Counted from the first letter of the stretch, positions 8,921 to 21,221 are shown. The stretch is 64,000 nt of DNA from Williamsia sp. (GCA_015069695.1 JADCRZ010000003.1:1-64000); one strand, 5' to 3'. The notes: generated from the sequence alone by a model not told the origin. Translations and numbers: made by a program.

Positions 8921-8941
8921 AAACCCCCTTACGGGGCTTTT
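8921..8941 (+). terminator. Intrinsic terminator after the XRE gene
   Basis: A CCCC/GGGG stem with a 5-base loop (8924-8936) is flanked by A-rich sequence on the left and CTTTT on the right. It lies between the convergent XRE gene and the RHS-locus lipoprotein gene, and could serve both strands. Confidence 0.7.
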
Positions 8942-8961
8942 GCACTTCAGTACTACAAGGA

Positions 8962-9387
8962 TTAATTGCTACTGTTTTGAACGATGTAATTTCTTAAATT
9001 AATAGAGTTGCTTACATCTGTTGTGTCTATTCTTTTTTTAAGCTCTAAATTAATCTCAATATTATTACCAATAAGTTCATCGGATGCCCTAAGATTAGGA
9101 TTGTATTTATTTGCAACGCCTGCTACTACAACTTTATATCCCTCTTCAAATTTTGCATTGAAGCAGCCATTTCTATCTGCAACCGTATCAACACTTACAT
9201 AATCGGTTTTATCCCATCCGGCATGATACCAGCACAATAAAGTAATTTTTGCATCAGCCATAGGCATTCTGGTTGCACTATCAGTAACACATCCCTTAAC
9301 ATTAATTTCTTTCTTATTCATTGTATGTTCGTTACAACCGACTATTATAAGTAATAAAATGCTGAATGTTATATAAAAAGTACGCAT
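8962..9387 (-). CDS. Lipoprotein, probable immunity protein for the RHS hydrolase
   Basis: A 141-residue protein with a lipoprotein signal peptide: Met-Arg, a hydrophobic core and the lipobox IIVGC (Cys about 18). The mature part has a carboxypeptidase-regulatory-like beta-sandwich pattern (VKGCVTDSATRMPMADAKITL, later DRNGCFNAKF). The gene starts one base after the stop of the RHS gene. Function is inferred: a small envelope lipoprotein directly behind a toxin with a lipase-like tip is the usual arrangement for immunity proteins of secreted phospholipase effectors. It could instead be an unrelated small lipoprotein. Base composition is AT-rich, like the RHS tip and unlike the RHS core. Confidence 0.6.
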   Translation of the reverse strand: MRTFYITFSILLLIIVGCNEHTMNKKEINVKGCVTDSATRMPMADAKITLLCWYHAGWDKTDYVSVDTVADRNGCFNAKFEEGYKVVVAGVANKYNPNLRASDELIGNNIEINLELKKRIDTTDVSNSINLRNYIVQNSSN

Positions 9388-9388
9388 A

Positions 9389-12300
9389 TTATTGTTGTCT
9401 ATTTTGAAGGGTAACTTTTATAAGCCTGTTAATTAAATCTTCAGTCTTTTCATCAATGTTGCCATGATTAGTTCCCGGATCAACAACTTCATAATCTCGA
9501 ACGTCTGTCTTCTTAGAATTAGCAGCTCTCTTTTTGCCGCCATGTGAACCAGGAGAATCTGAACTCCCACTGTTAGACCCACTTTTTTTCTTATTACTAC
9601 TACTGTTTCCCTTAGACGATCCAGAACCAGAAGAGCCAGAGTGTTGAGATCCGGATGATTTGCCAGAGTTATCTTTTTGAAAAAAGTTTAATGCATTTTT
9701 GACGTTATCAGGAATAACATCATTAACCGTAGCATTTTGTAGCGGTCCATCAGCGGCATCCACTGTTACCAATAAATCCACACTAATGCCTTCTTCCTTT
9801 AAAGCTTCTGCAAGTTCTACAGCGAAATCGCCTCCGTAACTATATCCATAGAGTACGACTTTCTCCCCTTTTGTATAATTTTCTTTAATAAAGCCAAGTG
9901 CATTACTAACTGAACTTCCTGATGTAAATCCAGGAGTGATTACCCTGCCACTAAATTCAATTCCATTTTCTTCTGCAAATTTCTTGGCTTCTTGTACAAC
10001 TCGTCCTGCAGTGGAAGCATCTTTAGAACCGGCATCTATAGTTTTTCCACCTCCAGTTGGGCCTCCCGTAAAAGCAACAATTATATCACTGCCATCAGGA
10101 TCAACATAAACTGTGGGGTTATTTAAAGTATATACGTAAGGAGCAGCCCAGTGGTATTTATCAGCTTTCGCATCTTGCACCATCCATCTTCCGATTTGGG
10201 GATCATACATTCTTGCTCCATAATCCATCCATTCCAGTCCACTTCCATCGCTAAACTCCTGCCGTTGTTCTTCCTTGCCATTAAACTTATACTTATTCTC
10301 GGTATCCCCCGCAGCCTTACTACTGATCCCCGCCATAGTGAGTCCGAACGGATAGTAGTGCGTCTCTTCCAGCAATGCGCCTCTCTCATGGGTGAGTATA
10401 AAGTTATCAAAATATACCTGCTCTTCGCTCTCATTGCTAAAATATACATACACATACCCGTTTTTCTTCACTGACACGGCCTCACTCATCGTCTTGTCTA
10501 TCTTACCCTTCTGATCCGGCTTGTACTCCACCGGTACCACACGGCTGTTCTGGCTGTCGAAGTTGAACTGCTCATCGAACAACAAAATGTTCAGGTACGC
10601 CTTGGGCGCCTGATCGCCTCCTGAGCTGTTCGATGCCGTGTTGAGCATCGTCTGCAACGACTGGTTCAGACCCAACCCAGTAATCAACGAGTTGCTTGCA
10701 TCTTTCAGCGGTCCCGACACCACACTGCCGGGTGACAGCACACCTACCAGGCTGGTTACAAGACTGGATAACCCGTTTGCACCGGCGTTGTTGCTGTTGG
10801 TGCCATGATAGTAGTACTCCACACTGCTGTGTATCCGGTCGCCTGACATTACCTTCAGCAGCTTGGTGGCACCGATCGCACCCGTCGTGCTCTTCTTCAG
10901 CGCCATGGTCCAATCCCCATTGCTTGACTGATCTCCCATCCCCGGCGGCCTGTTTGTCCTGAGCGTGCTTACCGCCAAAGGTTGGTTGTTCTTGTCCTGC
11001 CATACCGCCTGCTGCTCTGCCAGCTGACTGCTGGTACCATCAAAGCTCAACGTCGTATACAGATCTGACTTCTGCTCTTCGGTCAGCACCATCCGTATGT
11101 TTCCAAGATGATCTTTTATAAAGTAATCATATGCAAAGCCGCTTACCTGATTGTTACTCAATAGCGGCCGGGCCCTGCCTTCTTCATGGCTTATAAACTG
11201 CAGCTCGTAAGACTTGTTCTGGTGCGCAGCATCCGGCTGGGAGTATGTCTTGCTCTCATACACGCTTGCTCCCAGGTAAGTGGTAACCGTCGTAATGGTC
11301 AGGTTGCCATTATTGCTGCTGGGTTGCTCTTCCGCTATCTTCTGCAGCTTACTTCCAGTAGCATCGTACACATAGCGGATCGTACCCTTCGTACTACTCC
11401 CGCTCTCTGCCTTGACCGTTATTGCTTGCGGCAGGTTCAGGTGGTTGTACTGGATCGATCCTCCGCCCCCGGCTACCTGCTCCAGCGCACCAGACGCATC
11501 ACCGAGCTTCTTGTTCAGATCCACTACCAGGTTGCCGTTCGCATCATAGCCATAATCACTGGCATTGTCTGTCAGCTTGTTCTTGTCCAGAAAATCTCCC
11601 AGCGTAGCGCTTCCCGGTACATACGCCACCCCATCGGCCACACTCTTGAGCTTGTTACCCGATCCGTAATATTCATAATGCAGATCATCTATCGGTGACT
11701 GGGCTGATTGACCCGGCTTGAGCCCCCACTGTTTCATGGCCAGGATGTTCCCGTTGGCATCATAGGCCGAGCCGTACGATGTGCCAGTGCTGCCCATCTT
11801 GACATCGAAGTTCACGCCCGCATACTGGTTCCATGCACTGTTCGTGTTCTGCGTAAAGTCCGCCCGCAGCAGCCTGTTGGCCGCATCGTAGCTGTACCCG
11901 TAGGCACGCCGCTGTTCATCCCCCTTGCTTTTCCAGATCGTTCCAGCTATGTTGCCGTTGTAATAACCCAGGGGGGTGTACTCAACCTGGGCAGGTACCA
12001 CATCAGCATCAAACTCACCGAACTTCTGTGTCTGAGTATTGTAGCTGTCGAACTCATCTACAAACGATACCTCACTGCTTGCCAGGTACTGCGATGAGTT
12101 ATCATAAGTGCTATTGGTGCTCGTAGGCTGGATAGTAGTAACTGCGTTAGGTACCATCCCGCCCCTGTTGTCGTTGCCGCCCGATGCTGTCGTAAAGCCG
12201 TAATCATAGCTCAGCTGCATGCCGAACCAGTTGTTCGCACCAGCTACTCCATTGGCGTATCCTTTGTTGATGCCTGTGAGCCATCCCCGTATGTTGTAGT

Positions 12301-14158
12301 CGTACTTAAGACTTTCCAGTGAAGTAGTGGCCGTGAACGGATTCAGATCCTTTCGTTCCAGCTGACCCAGCTCGTCATACGTGTTGGATACCACCTGCTT
12401 CTCCACAGCCGCACTGCCATCTTTGGATATCTTCTTGTAAACTTTGAGCAGCCTGCCCATATTGTCGTATTCGTTGCGCGTAACTACTGTCAGGCTTTGC
12501 ACCGGAGTACCTCCTATGGTCTGCACCAGTTTGCTGACCATCACCTTGCCATCGAAGCTGTACTGGGTGGTGAGTATATCCTGCCCTGCTGTTATGTTGG
12601 TCGAGTGCACCTGGATCACCCTATGCTGGTCGTCGTAGAAAGACACGCTGTACAGGTACTGAACCGATGAGTTGGCAGCTGTTCCCAGCACCCGGGTTCT
12701 TGTGCCTGTTACCAATCCTTTGAGAGAACCGGTCGTAGCAATCACAGGTTGTGCAAAGGGGCGCGTCTCAAAAGAAGGTCTCATAAAATCCGCTGAGCTT
12801 ACCTGTGCTGCGCTGAAGGACTGTGCCACCGGATTGCCTTCGCTCTGTACCCACGTGTAATTGTCGTAGTATGTACGGGTGAGTTCCGTCTTGGTGGCGT
12901 AGAGTGCCAGGTTAGGGTAGGCAGTGCTTGCATGCGCCTGGCCCTGGTGGTATGCTGCATCGTGACCTGCAGCAGGATCTGTGAGCAACCCCGTGGCCAC
13001 AGGCCTGTTCAGCTCATCATACTGCATGTACATCCACTGCTGACTGCTTTGCTGGTTGGCATCCTGGCTCATTACCAGCCTGTCGCGTGCATCGTAGACC
13101 ATCTTGAGCGCTCCCGCTCCCGGCACTTTCTTGAGCGTCATGCGCTTTCTCTGATCGTATTCGTAGTAGAAACAAAGATCCGACATGATGGCGCTGGTAA
13201 GTACCCAGCTGGAGCTCACCAGCTCCACTGCCCTGGGTGGAATGACACAGCGCAGGTTATTCAGATCGTCATACACGTAGTATGTACACAGCCAGTTTGC
13301 ATGCGTTTTGTTTTGTGCAGCCGCGTCTATCTGCACTTTCTTGAGCACCACCTGCCCTTCCTTGTCCTTGTACTCGATTACTTTATGCTCCTGTTCGTCG
13401 GTAGTCACTGTGCGATACAACTGGGCGGTGGTGGAAAACCCCGGCCCTTCGTAGAAGCCGGCGCTTACCGGTGTAGCGTTGCCGGCTGTAGAGATGGTCC
13501 ATATCATGACCTCTTCTGGCTCATTTACCTCATAGCCGGTGGTCACACCCTGGCCCTGTCCTACCCAGCTGTAGCCGGGCGCAAATGATTGAGAGACCCG
13601 GTTGAGCGGAGAGGCTTCAAACTGGGTCTGGCCGTAATAAAACTGCTCGCCCGGGTATTTTGCCTGCATGAACGTCTGCTGCTCGCTGAAAGGCGTCACC
13701 TTGAAGCCGCCGCTCACATCGGCAGAAGAAGGATAAGGAAGATACTTGAAAGCCTCTCTTCCAAACGCATCATACACCACCGGTGCCACCATGTCCTTAC
13801 GCGAGGGTGTCACACCTCTGATCACTGTCTGCAAAGGCCTTCCCAGCCCATCAAGGTACTGGGTGGACAGCTCGGCTTCCGGAAAGCCAGGGAATGTAGT
13901 GACTACATTGGCATCAGGCACAGGAGCATGCATGGTGTAAGTGCGTACCCAGTTCAGTGGAGTGGCGGTTCCATAGGTCGTCGTCTCACTATGGGGAGTT
14001 CCTGCCGGACCGGAGGGAGCAGTTGCTCCGGAAGGAATAACAGCTTGTCCATAGCTGCTCACAACAGCCAGCAGCTGAACTATGGCAAGGCACATCACTG
14101 CAAGGGCAGAGCGCAGGAAAGGGCTAAGTGGTTTACAAAAACACAAAGAGTTGGGCAT
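9389..14158 (-). CDS. RHS-repeat protein with alpha/beta-hydrolase tip
   Basis: A very large secreted RHS/YD-repeat protein. The frame opens at 14224, but MPNSLCF at 14158 starts a normal signal peptide ([22 protein letters not shown]) and avoids overlap with the gene upstream. A DUF6443-like N-terminal region ([15 protein letters not shown]) is followed by YD repeats and the conserved core ending in [13 protein letters not shown]...[11 protein letters not shown] (about 10080-10240). Behind the core is a lipase-like domain: nucleophile elbow GYSYGG (about 9830-9848), a likely Asp in VTVDAAD, and a late NHGNIDE that supplies the His. A Ser/Gly/Lys-rich tract (about 9535-9665) is inserted before that His. 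RHS shells usually enclose a C-terminal toxin; here it would be a phospholipase- or esterase-like effector. The export route is unknown. Confidence 0.85.
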   Translation of the reverse strand: MPNSLCFCKPLSPFLRSALAVMCLAIVQLLAVVSSYGQAVIPSGATAPSGPAGTPHSETTTYGTATPLNWVRTYTMHAPVPDANVVTTFPGFPEAELSTQYLDGLGRPLQTVIRGVTPSRKDMVAPVVYDAFGREAFKYLPYPSSADVSGGFKVTPFSEQQTFMQAKYPGEQFYYGQTQFEASPLNRVSQSFAPGYSWVGQGQGVTTGYEVNEPEEVMIWTISTAGNATPVSAGFYEGPGFSTTAQLYRTVTTDEQEHKVIEYKDKEGQVVLKKVQIDAAAQNKTHANWLCTYYVYDDLNNLRCVIPPRAVELVSSSWVLTSAIMSDLCFYYEYDQRKRMTLKKVPGAGALKMVYDARDRLVMSQDANQQSSQQWMYMQYDELNRPVATGLLTDPAAGHDAAYHQGQAHASTAYPNLALYATKTELTRTYYDNYTWVQSEGNPVAQSFSAAQVSSADFMRPSFETRPFAQPVIATTGSLKGLVTGTRTRVLGTAANSSVQYLYSVSFYDDQHRVIQVHSTNITAGQDILTTQYSFDGKVMVSKLVQTIGGTPVQSLTVVTRNEYDNMGRLLKVYKKISKDGSAAVEKQVVSNTYDELGQLERKDLNPFTATTSLESLKYDYNIRGWLTGINKGYANGVAGANNWFGMQLSYDYGFTTASGGNDNRGGMVPNAVTTIQPTSTNSTYDNSSQYLASSEVSFVDEFDSYNTQTQKFGEFDADVVPAQVEYTPLGYYNGNIAGTIWKSKGDEQRRAYGYSYDAANRLLRADFTQNTNSAWNQYAGVNFDVKMGSTGTSYGSAYDANGNILAMKQWGLKPGQSAQSPIDDLHYEYYGSGNKLKSVADGVAYVPGSATLGDFLDKNKLTDNASDYGYDANGNLVVDLNKKLGDASGALEQVAGGGGSIQYNHLNLPQAITVKAESGSSTKGTIRYVYDATGSKLQKIAEEQPSSNNGNLTITTVTTYLGASVYESKTYSQPDAAHQNKSYELQFISHEEGRARPLLSNNQVSGFAYDYFIKDHLGNIRMVLTEEQKSDLYTTLSFDGTSSQLAEQQAVWQDKNNQPLAVSTLRTNRPPGMGDQSSNGDWTMALKKSTTGAIGATKLLKVMSGDRIHSSVEYYYHGTNSNNAGANGLSSLVTSLVGVLSPGSVVSGPLKDASNSLITGLGLNQSLQTMLNTASNSSGGDQAPKAYLNILLFDEQFNFDSQNSRVVPVEYKPDQKGKIDKTMSEAVSVKKNGYVYVYFSNESEEQVYFDNFILTHERGALLEETHYYPFGLTMAGISSKAAGDTENKYKFNGKEEQRQEFSDGSGLEWMDYGARMYDPQIGRWMVQDAKADKYHWAAPYVYTLNNPTVYVDPDGSDIIVAFTGGPTGGGKTIDAGSKDASTAGRVVQEAKKFAEENGIEFSGRVITPGFTSGSSVSNALGFIKENYTKGEKVVLYGYSYGGDFAVELAEALKEEGISVDLLVTVDAADGPLQNATVNDVIPDNVKNALNFFQKDNSGKSSGSQHSGSSGSGSSKGNSSSNKKKSGSNSGSSDSPGSHGGKKRAANSKKTDVRDYEVVDPGTNHGNIDEKTEDLINRLIKVTLQNRQQ

Positions 14159-14195
14159 ATGCTTGGTGTAGAATATTGAAAAGAAGAAGGGTTGA

Positions 14196-17100
14196 TCAAT
14201 TGCAGACATCCAGCAGCTCTCCATAAAGATCCTTGTAGAACTGGGCTATCTCTTCAAAAGTGGCGTAATTTTTACCGGCTGCTGCGTTGAAGTAAAGCCG
14301 GAAAGCTTCTTTGCAGTCAGCTTGTATCGAGCAGATAGCTGTCGCAGGGTACTTGACCTTTGCAGGAGTGACTCCGGAAGTAAAATTTTCTTCGTACTGC
14401 ACGGTACCGTTTTTATCAGACACCCTTACAAAATCCACCTGTCCGTCATTGCCATATAAGCCTACGGAAAAAAGGATATGATCATCAATCACATTGGCAG
14501 TGCTTGGCTGACCGTTAACTATCTGACCGGTTGGCTGGAAAAAGATCTGCACATCATCAAAGTAAACGTAGTATCCATCGTCCTTTACCTGGAGCTTGAC
14601 GGTATGAAAGTCACCAAACAGGTGATCGGAACTGATCTTTTTATCATCGAACAGGTTCCGTCCCCCTTCACTGCTGAAATGAACACCGCCTACATGATTT
14701 TCGGGGTCTTTGTATCCCACCAAGTAGGTTCCGTCGTTAGCCCCGGAGTTGTAACGGTCAGCGAGCACGACTGCAAAGTTTGAGTTGACAGATACATTGT
14801 AAAAGTACTGATCTCCCTGGTTGATGTTAGAGCTGCTGGGAGGCAGCTTGACCCTATACTCAACGGAGTAGCCCTGCTTCATAAAGCAAAACCTGGGAGC
14901 GAGTGGGTTCCAGCCGGGATTATCCATTCGCAGGTCCATGACAGAATACCAGGTAGGCAGTTGTGTTCTGAGATGTTCAGGAAGTTTGGCCACACCGTCG
15001 CGATAAAAGTCCCTTGGGTCTTGCACATAGTAATCATTACCGTCCTGAGCGCGGTATGAAAAGCGTTGCAGCAAGCTTCCGGAGCGGATTTGCTTGAAAC
15101 CACTCAGGATCAGGCTGTATAAATAGTCGGAAGTCTGGGCAGACTTCTCAGGCGTGCTGGCGTAGTTATACTGAAAGCGCTTGAGCACGTTTCTGTCCTG
15201 GTCACGGATGTTGTCGAGCCTTCCAAAAGGATCATACTCGTAGTACGTTGTCTTGCCACTCGGATCCGTCTGAGACGTCATGCCATTCAACGGTGAATAC
15301 GTATACGTTGTAACAAGGGCTCCAGGAAGATTTTGCTTTATCTTTTCTAACTCCTTCCTTAATTCCAAATCACTTGTAGGAGTTTGTAATGTTGAGGAAA
15401 TAAGATTTTGAGTTGCATTACCATGATCATCACCCACAATCTTTGCTACCGGGAAAAAGTCATTATAACCCCATACATAACTTACATGAACATCATTATC
15501 TTTAGATTCGATCAAAATATTGTGTTGCTCATCATACAAATGATATTGCAGTCGAGGATCTTCATTATTACTTCCTATTTTCACAGAAACTTTTTGAGGC
15601 ACATACAGGTTAGTAAATGGTGTGAAGTATTCAGTTTTTGTCTCTACTAAGTTGTTTCCATTAATGCTTTGAATTTGATCTACCACTGGATTTAAAATAT
15701 TCTTCCCAACCATTTGCTGATAAACACCTGAGGGATCCAAGCCATTATCTACCATTTCCTTAGGATGCTTGGTTGAGGTCTTAATACTTTGCTTTTTACT
15801 GTTAATAGTTGTAACAGACTTTTGATAGTAGTAAGAATCATCATATTCATAGGCAGTTGAAGTTTGGATCTTCGATCCATCTGGACCATATTCAGTCACA
15901 ACTTCCGACTCCAAATCTGCACGTCCTCCAGATGGGAAAAAATCATTCTTATAGAAATATACACCACGTGGATTTAGACTCCAAAAATTGTTAAGATCAA
16001 CAAGGTATCCATTAAAAACAAACGCTACAGGTGCAATTGTAATGCATCTCAGATTTTCCTTCAGAGCAGCATTGTTATAATATTGATCCAAACCAAATTT
16101 GTATGTGTAATCTGTTTGCTTCAAGACCTTATCGTTTTTATCACGGATTTCTTCCCTTCTTACCAATCCATATATCCAATCTGTTATCTCAACAGGTCTA
16201 TAGGGGAAACCGACTTGCACCAGCGCTGGACTTTCATCAAAGCTGTAAAATTCACGGATTGTCTTTCCCAGATAGTCGCCATTGTATCCTGTCTTTTCTG
16301 TAACTCTGTTGTATGTAACAGGACTTCCATTCAGGTTTGTTAGCGTAAAAAGAGTCGTACTGGTTCTGGAAATACAATTTTTAATTTCATGATCCCCTCC
16401 GTTAGGGGACTGATCTTGCATCTCATCAGCATTTAAGTACACCGATTGATAGAAAATCGGATCTGAATATATGGGATATATTCCCAAAGAGCCTGATGTT
16501 GATCCATCTTGCAACGTGTACTCGTACTCTTTTGAATGTACAGCGACAGACGATATTCCATCGAAGTCTGTAATCTGGTGAGCCCTCAGCCCCCCGACAT
16601 ATTGCTGGGTATGACTTATTAGGTTTGTAAACGGGTGTTGCGTACGGTCCTCATGCCACTTGAAACGTATGTAGTCGTTGTATTTGGTGAAACCTGCTGT
16701 GCTAATTTGAACAGTATATGTTCCACTGACCAAATTAGATTTGTTAAACGATATTGCTGCATCATTTGATAAAGCAGGGATTGTTCTGGTTTCGACAATC
16801 GTGTTGGATGCATCCTTTATGTCAACATAAATAGTACCCGCGCCGTAAGAGGCATTGGCTAGTATTTCCAAAATAAACGTCGTATTAGAATTGGGATCCC
16901 CATCGAAAACAAATGAGCCTGAAGTGGGTGTAGCTGCACTGCTAACGGCTATACCCACTTCACCATCATAATAATTGGTGATCATCGAAAAATGCTGGTC
17001 TAGCCAGGAGGCTTTTGCCTGATTCGCTTCCATTTCATAAATAGTATAACCACCAGTAGGGTAAGTCATCTTGTGAAGGCTTCCGGTCTTAACTCTGACC

Positions 17101-18386
17101 GGATCGGTATCCCTATTTCCTCCGGCCAGTTCAACCCATCCGGCTCCGGTAGGATTTTGAATATACTCATGAGGAATCTCACTGCCCAGATTGTTGTTGT
17201 AATAACCCCAGTGATCTTGTTGCGAACTCAAACGATTAGGCAGGCTACCTATATATTCAAAGGAGTAAGGGGGCTGCCCTGTCATTTGCGCGCCTCCATA
17301 TGGAACAACCTGGGTTAGCGTGAGCCTGTTAGTAGAATAGTCATGATTTAATTTAAACCCTCTTTGATTGTTATTATCATGAATGTTTATATCGGAAAGC
17401 CTGTATGCTCCTGGAAGGTCAAGGCGTTGAGTATTATCATAAGTGAAAGAAACGTTTACTCCGTTTTTGAACAGAATGTTTTTAATGCGCTTGCCTATAA
17501 TTTGTTGGTTAAACCAGCTAACATTAGTGGGACTACTAGGAAGATTTGGATCAAACGAGAAAACAGTTGAAATTGACTTTGAAAAATCATATTGGTAAAT
17601 TTCATCCTCGTAAGTTATTGTTACTTCTGGTTTACCATTAGCAGAAATAACTTGCGACAGATACCAAGAAGAAGGAAATCGGTTGTATATAGGTCTGCCT
17701 GGCACGTAAGTCATTTCAACTGCATCAAAGACATATTTAACTCCCATTTCATCCGTAAGTATAAACTTGCTTATAAGTGGACTTGAGCTATTAGGATCAA
17801 GGTTACTTGTCATCATTTCAACCTTAATCTTTTGCTGATTGATCATTAAAAAAGCTCCATTCTTACCATAAACAAACTTTCCACTTCGTCCATTGAAATT
17901 GAAGTTGAAAATATCATTCTGCGAATCCAACACTCCTTCATTTATACGTACGAATGGTCGATCATTTCTAATTTTTGTAGCATCATTCCCATCGGCTTCA
18001 TTTATCGGTAATGCCCCGGCATTCATGAAGCCCACTTGAGGTGCTTCGTCATAGATACCTCTAAGTGTTCTAGTAATGGCACCACCTGCATTCAAGACCC
18101 AGCCTAATCCTACATTAGAAGGCATGTCATCTACCCTTACACCACCTGCATGATAACTAAGTGATACGTCGAAGGACGTACTAGTACTCCCATTAGTGTA
18201 TGAATAAATCGGCACCCCGATTTGGGGTATCCCTGTTGAAGGTCCGACAGGAATGTTGCCATAGACATTCAAAGCACAACTATTTGGCGAAGGGGGAACA
18301 ACGTTAGTTAAACTCGGATTTAGTTGAACTTGTCCGAACGTCTGGAAAGTTAGAAAACAAAACAAAGAATAGAATAGCACTTTCAT
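14196..18386 (-). CDS. Giant secreted YD-repeat protein, RHS partner
   Basis: A 1396-residue protein with a signal peptide ([17 protein letters not shown]). The N-terminal part ([31 protein letters not shown]...[10 protein letters not shown]) is typical of large Bacteroidota proteins encoded just upstream of DUF6443 RHS genes. YD-type repeats occur throughout and are clearest near 15180-15310 ([16 protein letters not shown]). The last third contains a lectin/LamG-like stretch and ends in a Cys-containing tail. Role unknown; it probably forms a surface or secreted assembly with the downstream RHS protein. DNA from about 15330 to the 5' end is visibly AT-richer than the 3' part, which suggests a mosaic origin. 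Confidence 0.75.
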   Translation of the reverse strand: MKVLFYSLFCFLTFQTFGQVQLNPSLTNVVPPSPNSCALNVYGNIPVGPSTGIPQIGVPIYSYTNGSTSTSFDVSLSYHAGGVRVDDMPSNVGLGWVLNAGGAITRTLRGIYDEAPQVGFMNAGALPINEADGNDATKIRNDRPFVRINEGVLDSQNDIFNFNFNGRSGKFVYGKNGAFLMINQQKIKVEMMTSNLDPNSSSPLISKFILTDEMGVKYVFDAVEMTYVPGRPIYNRFPSSWYLSQVISANGKPEVTITYEDEIYQYDFSKSISTVFSFDPNLPSSPTNVSWFNQQIIGKRIKNILFKNGVNVSFTYDNTQRLDLPGAYRLSDINIHDNNNQRGFKLNHDYSTNRLTLTQVVPYGGAQMTGQPPYSFEYIGSLPNRLSSQQDHWGYYNNNLGSEIPHEYIQNPTGAGWVELAGGNRDTDPVRVKTGSLHKMTYPTGGYTIYEMEANQAKASWLDQHFSMITNYYDGEVGIAVSSAATPTSGSFVFDGDPNSNTTFILEILANASYGAGTIYVDIKDASNTIVETRTIPALSNDAAISFNKSNLVSGTYTVQISTAGFTKYNDYIRFKWHEDRTQHPFTNLISHTQQYVGGLRAHQITDFDGISSVAVHSKEYEYTLQDGSTSGSLGIYPIYSDPIFYQSVYLNADEMQDQSPNGGDHEIKNCISRTSTTLFTLTNLNGSPVTYNRVTEKTGYNGDYLGKTIREFYSFDESPALVQVGFPYRPVEITDWIYGLVRREEIRDKNDKVLKQTDYTYKFGLDQYYNNAALKENLRCITIAPVAFVFNGYLVDLNNFWSLNPRGVYFYKNDFFPSGGRADLESEVVTEYGPDGSKIQTSTAYEYDDSYYYQKSVTTINSKKQSIKTSTKHPKEMVDNGLDPSGVYQQMVGKNILNPVVDQIQSINGNNLVETKTEYFTPFTNLYVPQKVSVKIGSNNEDPRLQYHLYDEQHNILIESKDNDVHVSYVWGYNDFFPVAKIVGDDHGNATQNLISSTLQTPTSDLELRKELEKIKQNLPGALVTTYTYSPLNGMTSQTDPSGKTTYYEYDPFGRLDNIRDQDRNVLKRFQYNYASTPEKSAQTSDYLYSLILSGFKQIRSGSLLQRFSYRAQDGNDYYVQDPRDFYRDGVAKLPEHLRTQLPTWYSVMDLRMDNPGWNPLAPRFCFMKQGYSVEYRVKLPPSSSNINQGDQYFYNVSVNSNFAVVLADRYNSGANDGTYLVGYKDPENHVGGVHFSSEGGRNLFDDKKISSDHLFGDFHTVKLQVKDDGYYVYFDDVQIFFQPTGQIVNGQPSTANVIDDHILFSVGLYGNDGQVDFVRVSDKNGTVQYEENFTSGVTPAKVKYPATAICSIQADCKEAFRLYFNAAAGKNYATFEEIAQFYKDLYGELLDVCN

Positions 18387-18533
18387 ATACTAGTTATCAA
18401 TTTCGATAAAGATTACATTCTCACACCTTGGAATTATCAAGGGATTGCTAATGATCTCTACTGATAGTTATTTACTTACTGTATATCCAACCTTACTTCT
18501 TTAGAGTAGACATTACAGCACTTTAGTATTAAT

Positions 18534-20009
18534 TTATTTTATATTATATCCGAGTCTAAAGAGGATGGGTTGCGTCTTTGGTGTTTGCTGATAACTCAAC
18601 AAGTCCCACAACAGCTTCATCTCTCCCTTCAGCTTCTTGCCCACCGCATAGCGCTTCGACAATCCCAGCAACCCGCTGCTCTGCCATCCACTGTATGCCC
18701 TTAGCTGTGATATGCTCCTGAATGTGGACCGGTAGTTCTGCTCATAGCCTCCCGTCATGTATATCGATCCTTTTATCTTGTAGTCCACATAACTTCTTAA
18801 CCCTACCCCCTGGTGCGTCACCTTTATCTTGTTCCACCCACTGCCAAGACCCATCCTGTACGCCGCTCCAACTCCTACTACACTCCTGTCGTTGAGCTTG
18901 TAGCCTACAGATGCTCCCAGATCCGTCGTTACAGGAAAGAAGCTCCTTGCTTTCTGCGACTGCACGTTCGTGCCTACCTCCACCCTCTTCCAAAAACTCC
19001 TGGTCTTCTGATTGTTGGGCTTGAACCCCGCAGCATCCTTCACCTCCTCTTTGCTATTACCTACACTGCCGCTGCCATAGCTGCTCACCTTGTCCTTCAG
19101 CGTCGTTAACACGTTACCGCCTTGTCCTCCACTGCCTCCCGCCTGCTGCAAGGCCTTACTCACTACCCCGCTGTTGCTGCCGAAATGCTCCTGTAATACT
19201 TGCGTCATCGATGCATTCGTTTGTATACCCGGTGCAAACGCCGCCACTTCCCCACCATCGCTGCCTGATGCAGGCAACGCAAACAACCCTGCTAATTGCG
19301 AGTGACGTTGGAAGAACCCCTGAAACTGAGGCAGCTGACGTACAACTGACAATACTTTCTTCTGCAGCTTATCTGCATTTTCGAACATCGCCTTGTACTC
19401 TTTGGCTTGAGCCTGGTAGTAGTACACGCTCTTTCTGTACTTCCTGAGCTCTTTAACCATCCCCAGCTTCTCCAGCTGGTTCCTGAGCTGGCTTTGCCGC
19501 TCTTGCAGGTACCTGGCTATCTGATCACTTTGGTTGAATCGCTCCTGCAACCCGTTGAGCCGCTCCAGCGAACTTTGCAGGCCAGCGTGATTAACCACTC
19601 CCATATACTTGTCCATTTGCAGCATCTTTATGCCTGTGCGCAACGAATCTAGCCGCCCGGAGTATACCTCAGCGTACTTACTTACCTTGCCGGACATGGC
19701 TCTGAGCTGCTTGTATCTCTCCTGCACATCTCCGAACACCTGTGCTGCCAGCACCGAATCTTTCTTCATCAGCTTGCTTTTGAGCCGCCGCTCCTGTTTG
19801 TCCAGCCTGTGCAGATAGTGTTCTGTTTGCCTGGACAGCTTCGCCTCTACATCCGCCGCTTTCTTGTCTACGCCGGTAAATAGCTTGTCAGGCATAGACA
19901 GCACACGATCAGACAGCTTGCTGCTATCCTGTGCAGCAACCCGGCAGCTCAGCAAGAGCAGACACAGCATGCACAAGCTGCCGGTCAGCACAATCTTCAT
20001 GATCTTCAT
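18534..20009 (-). CDS. Secreted coiled-coil protein with barrel-like C-terminus
   Basis: A 491-residue protein with a signal peptide ending near RVAAQD. Residues about 45-230 are long charged helices (coiled coil) rich in Lys, Arg, Gln and Leu. A Gly/Ser-rich linker follows (about 280-320). The C-terminal 160 residues have alternating beta strands (LGASVGYKLNDRSVVGVGAAYRMGLG...) and end in a strand with RLGYNIK, as in outer-membrane-embedded domains. No known family was recognised. It sits 54 bp behind the tail-fibre-like gene and ahead of the two YD-repeat genes on the same strand, so it may anchor or export the RHS proteins; that is inference from context. Confidence 0.65.
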   Translation of the reverse strand: MKIMKIVLTGSLCMLCLLLLSCRVAAQDSSKLSDRVLSMPDKLFTGVDKKAADVEAKLSRQTEHYLHRLDKQERRLKSKLMKKDSVLAAQVFGDVQERYKQLRAMSGKVSKYAEVYSGRLDSLRTGIKMLQMDKYMGVVNHAGLQSSLERLNGLQERFNQSDQIARYLQERQSQLRNQLEKLGMVKELRKYRKSVYYYQAQAKEYKAMFENADKLQKKVLSVVRQLPQFQGFFQRHSQLAGLFALPASGSDGGEVAAFAPGIQTNASMTQVLQEHFGSNSGVVSKALQQAGGSGGQGGNVLTTLKDKVSSYGSGSVGNSKEEVKDAAGFKPNNQKTRSFWKRVEVGTNVQSQKARSFFPVTTDLGASVGYKLNDRSVVGVGAAYRMGLGSGWNKIKVTHQGVGLRSYVDYKIKGSIYMTGGYEQNYRSTFRSISQLRAYSGWQSSGLLGLSKRYAVGKKLKGEMKLLWDLLSYQQTPKTQPILFRLGYNIK

Positions 20010-20063
20010 AGTCTCATTTTGGGTGGGTAGTTATATATAGCAATCATGTGAAGCAAATACCGA

Positions 20064-21221
20064 TTACCTGGAAGAACCTTTGAGCGTCCTGATCTCCTGC
20101 CTGAGCTCTCCCACCTGTTTTTGCTGCTCTTCCAGCTTTTTGTTCTGCTCTATGACATAAAGGGTCAGTTCTTCTATCTTGCGTAGCAGCGTGGCCTGGC
20201 TGCTTCCCACATCAATGCCTTGTTCCTCCACCTGTTTGGCAGTAGGCACGTCGGGCAAGTGGTGGTTCCTTGTAATGTACTCCTCTACCTGCTTCAGGGG
20301 CAGCAGCTTGTAAGTGGGTTCAAACACATAATCCGACCAGCCGCTTTGGGTAACACGAAGCCGCTTTGTGACAATGTTGCCATTGACCGAGAGCATCTCG
20401 CTGGGATTGTTGGTGCCGATGCCGATCTTGTTGCCCGTGATGGACATGGCTGCCGCTCCGGCAGTATTGCCCAGCAGTATCTTACCGGTGGTATTGCGAT
20501 AGCAGATGTCGTTCTGGGCAGCATTGGTAAACCACTCCCCGTTTGAAGTCGCAAATGCGATCCAGGGATTGTTACCCACACCGCCAGAGCCCAGTCCGCA
20601 GGGCCCTCCTTTATCAGTAGGGAAGTTGATCCACGAGCCGGTAAGTCCTGATGCCGTACTGGTGAACTTTTGAATGACCAGCCCACCAGGCCCAAGGATT
20701 TGGGCGTCTGTGCTCATCTCCAGGCTTTGATCGAGCAGCAGGTTGTAGCTGTGGTAGGTGTGGTTGTGGGTGGGGTCAGGGTCATACTTATCGATGACCT
20801 GCAAGTTAACACGGCCCTTATTGGTGTTTCCATCTACCGGCCCTCCCAGAGCCACCAGCCCGTTGATGTCCTGCACGATCCTGTTCCAGGATTGGTTGGC
20901 GCTGCCCTTGGTCTTGCGAAAGAAGAGCTGGTCATCAAAGAAGCTGCCGGAGAACTGCATGGCAAAGTTGGCGGTGGTGCTGCTGTGGCGCACATCGAGC
21001 AGGTGCCAGCGAGTGTCAGTGTTGGCCACACCGGAAGGATAGTTTGATTTGGCGCCGCTGCCCTCATCTCCTTCATAGAAGCCGGACATAACACCCGATC
21101 CGGAAGCTCCTGCGTTGTTCCTGGTTTCTGTGCGGGTGTTGTTGGTGCCCCAGGTGGTTTGGGCCAGGCAGGCAGAGCAGAAAAACAGCAAGAGGAGGGT
21201 CGTTGGTAGTTTTTGTATCAT
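20064..21221 (-). CDS. Tail-fibre-like secreted protein with C-terminal coiled coil
   Basis: A protein of about 385 residues. I chose the ATG at 21221 (MIQKLPTTLLLLFFCSACLAQ) because it begins a clean signal peptide; the frame is open to 21284. The middle has the IGIGTNNPSEMLSVNGNI motif common in phage tail-fibre-like and Bacteroidota surface proteins, followed by a peptidase-S74-like tail (ITRNHHLPDVPTAKQV) and a C-terminal coiled coil (LLRKIEELTLYVIEQNKKLEEQQ). Such proteins are usually trimeric adhesins or fibres. It is first in the minus-strand RHS cluster and is followed 54 bp later by the coiled-coil/barrel gene. A substrate-binding or surface-display role is inference. Confidence 0.7.
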   Translation of the reverse strand: MIQKLPTTLLLLFFCSACLAQTTWGTNNTRTETRNNAGASGSGVMSGFYEGDEGSGAKSNYPSGVANTDTRWHLLDVRHSSTTANFAMQFSGSFFDDQLFFRKTKGSANQSWNRIVQDINGLVALGGPVDGNTNKGRVNLQVIDKYDPDPTHNHTYHSYNLLLDQSLEMSTDAQILGPGGLVIQKFTSTASGLTGSWINFPTDKGGPCGLGSGGVGNNPWIAFATSNGEWFTNAAQNDICYRNTTGKILLGNTAGAAAMSITGNKIGIGTNNPSEMLSVNGNIVTKRLRVTQSGWSDYVFEPTYKLLPLKQVEEYITRNHHLPDVPTAKQVEEQGIDVGSSQATLLRKIEELTLYVIEQNKKLEEQQKQVGELRQEIRTLKGSSR

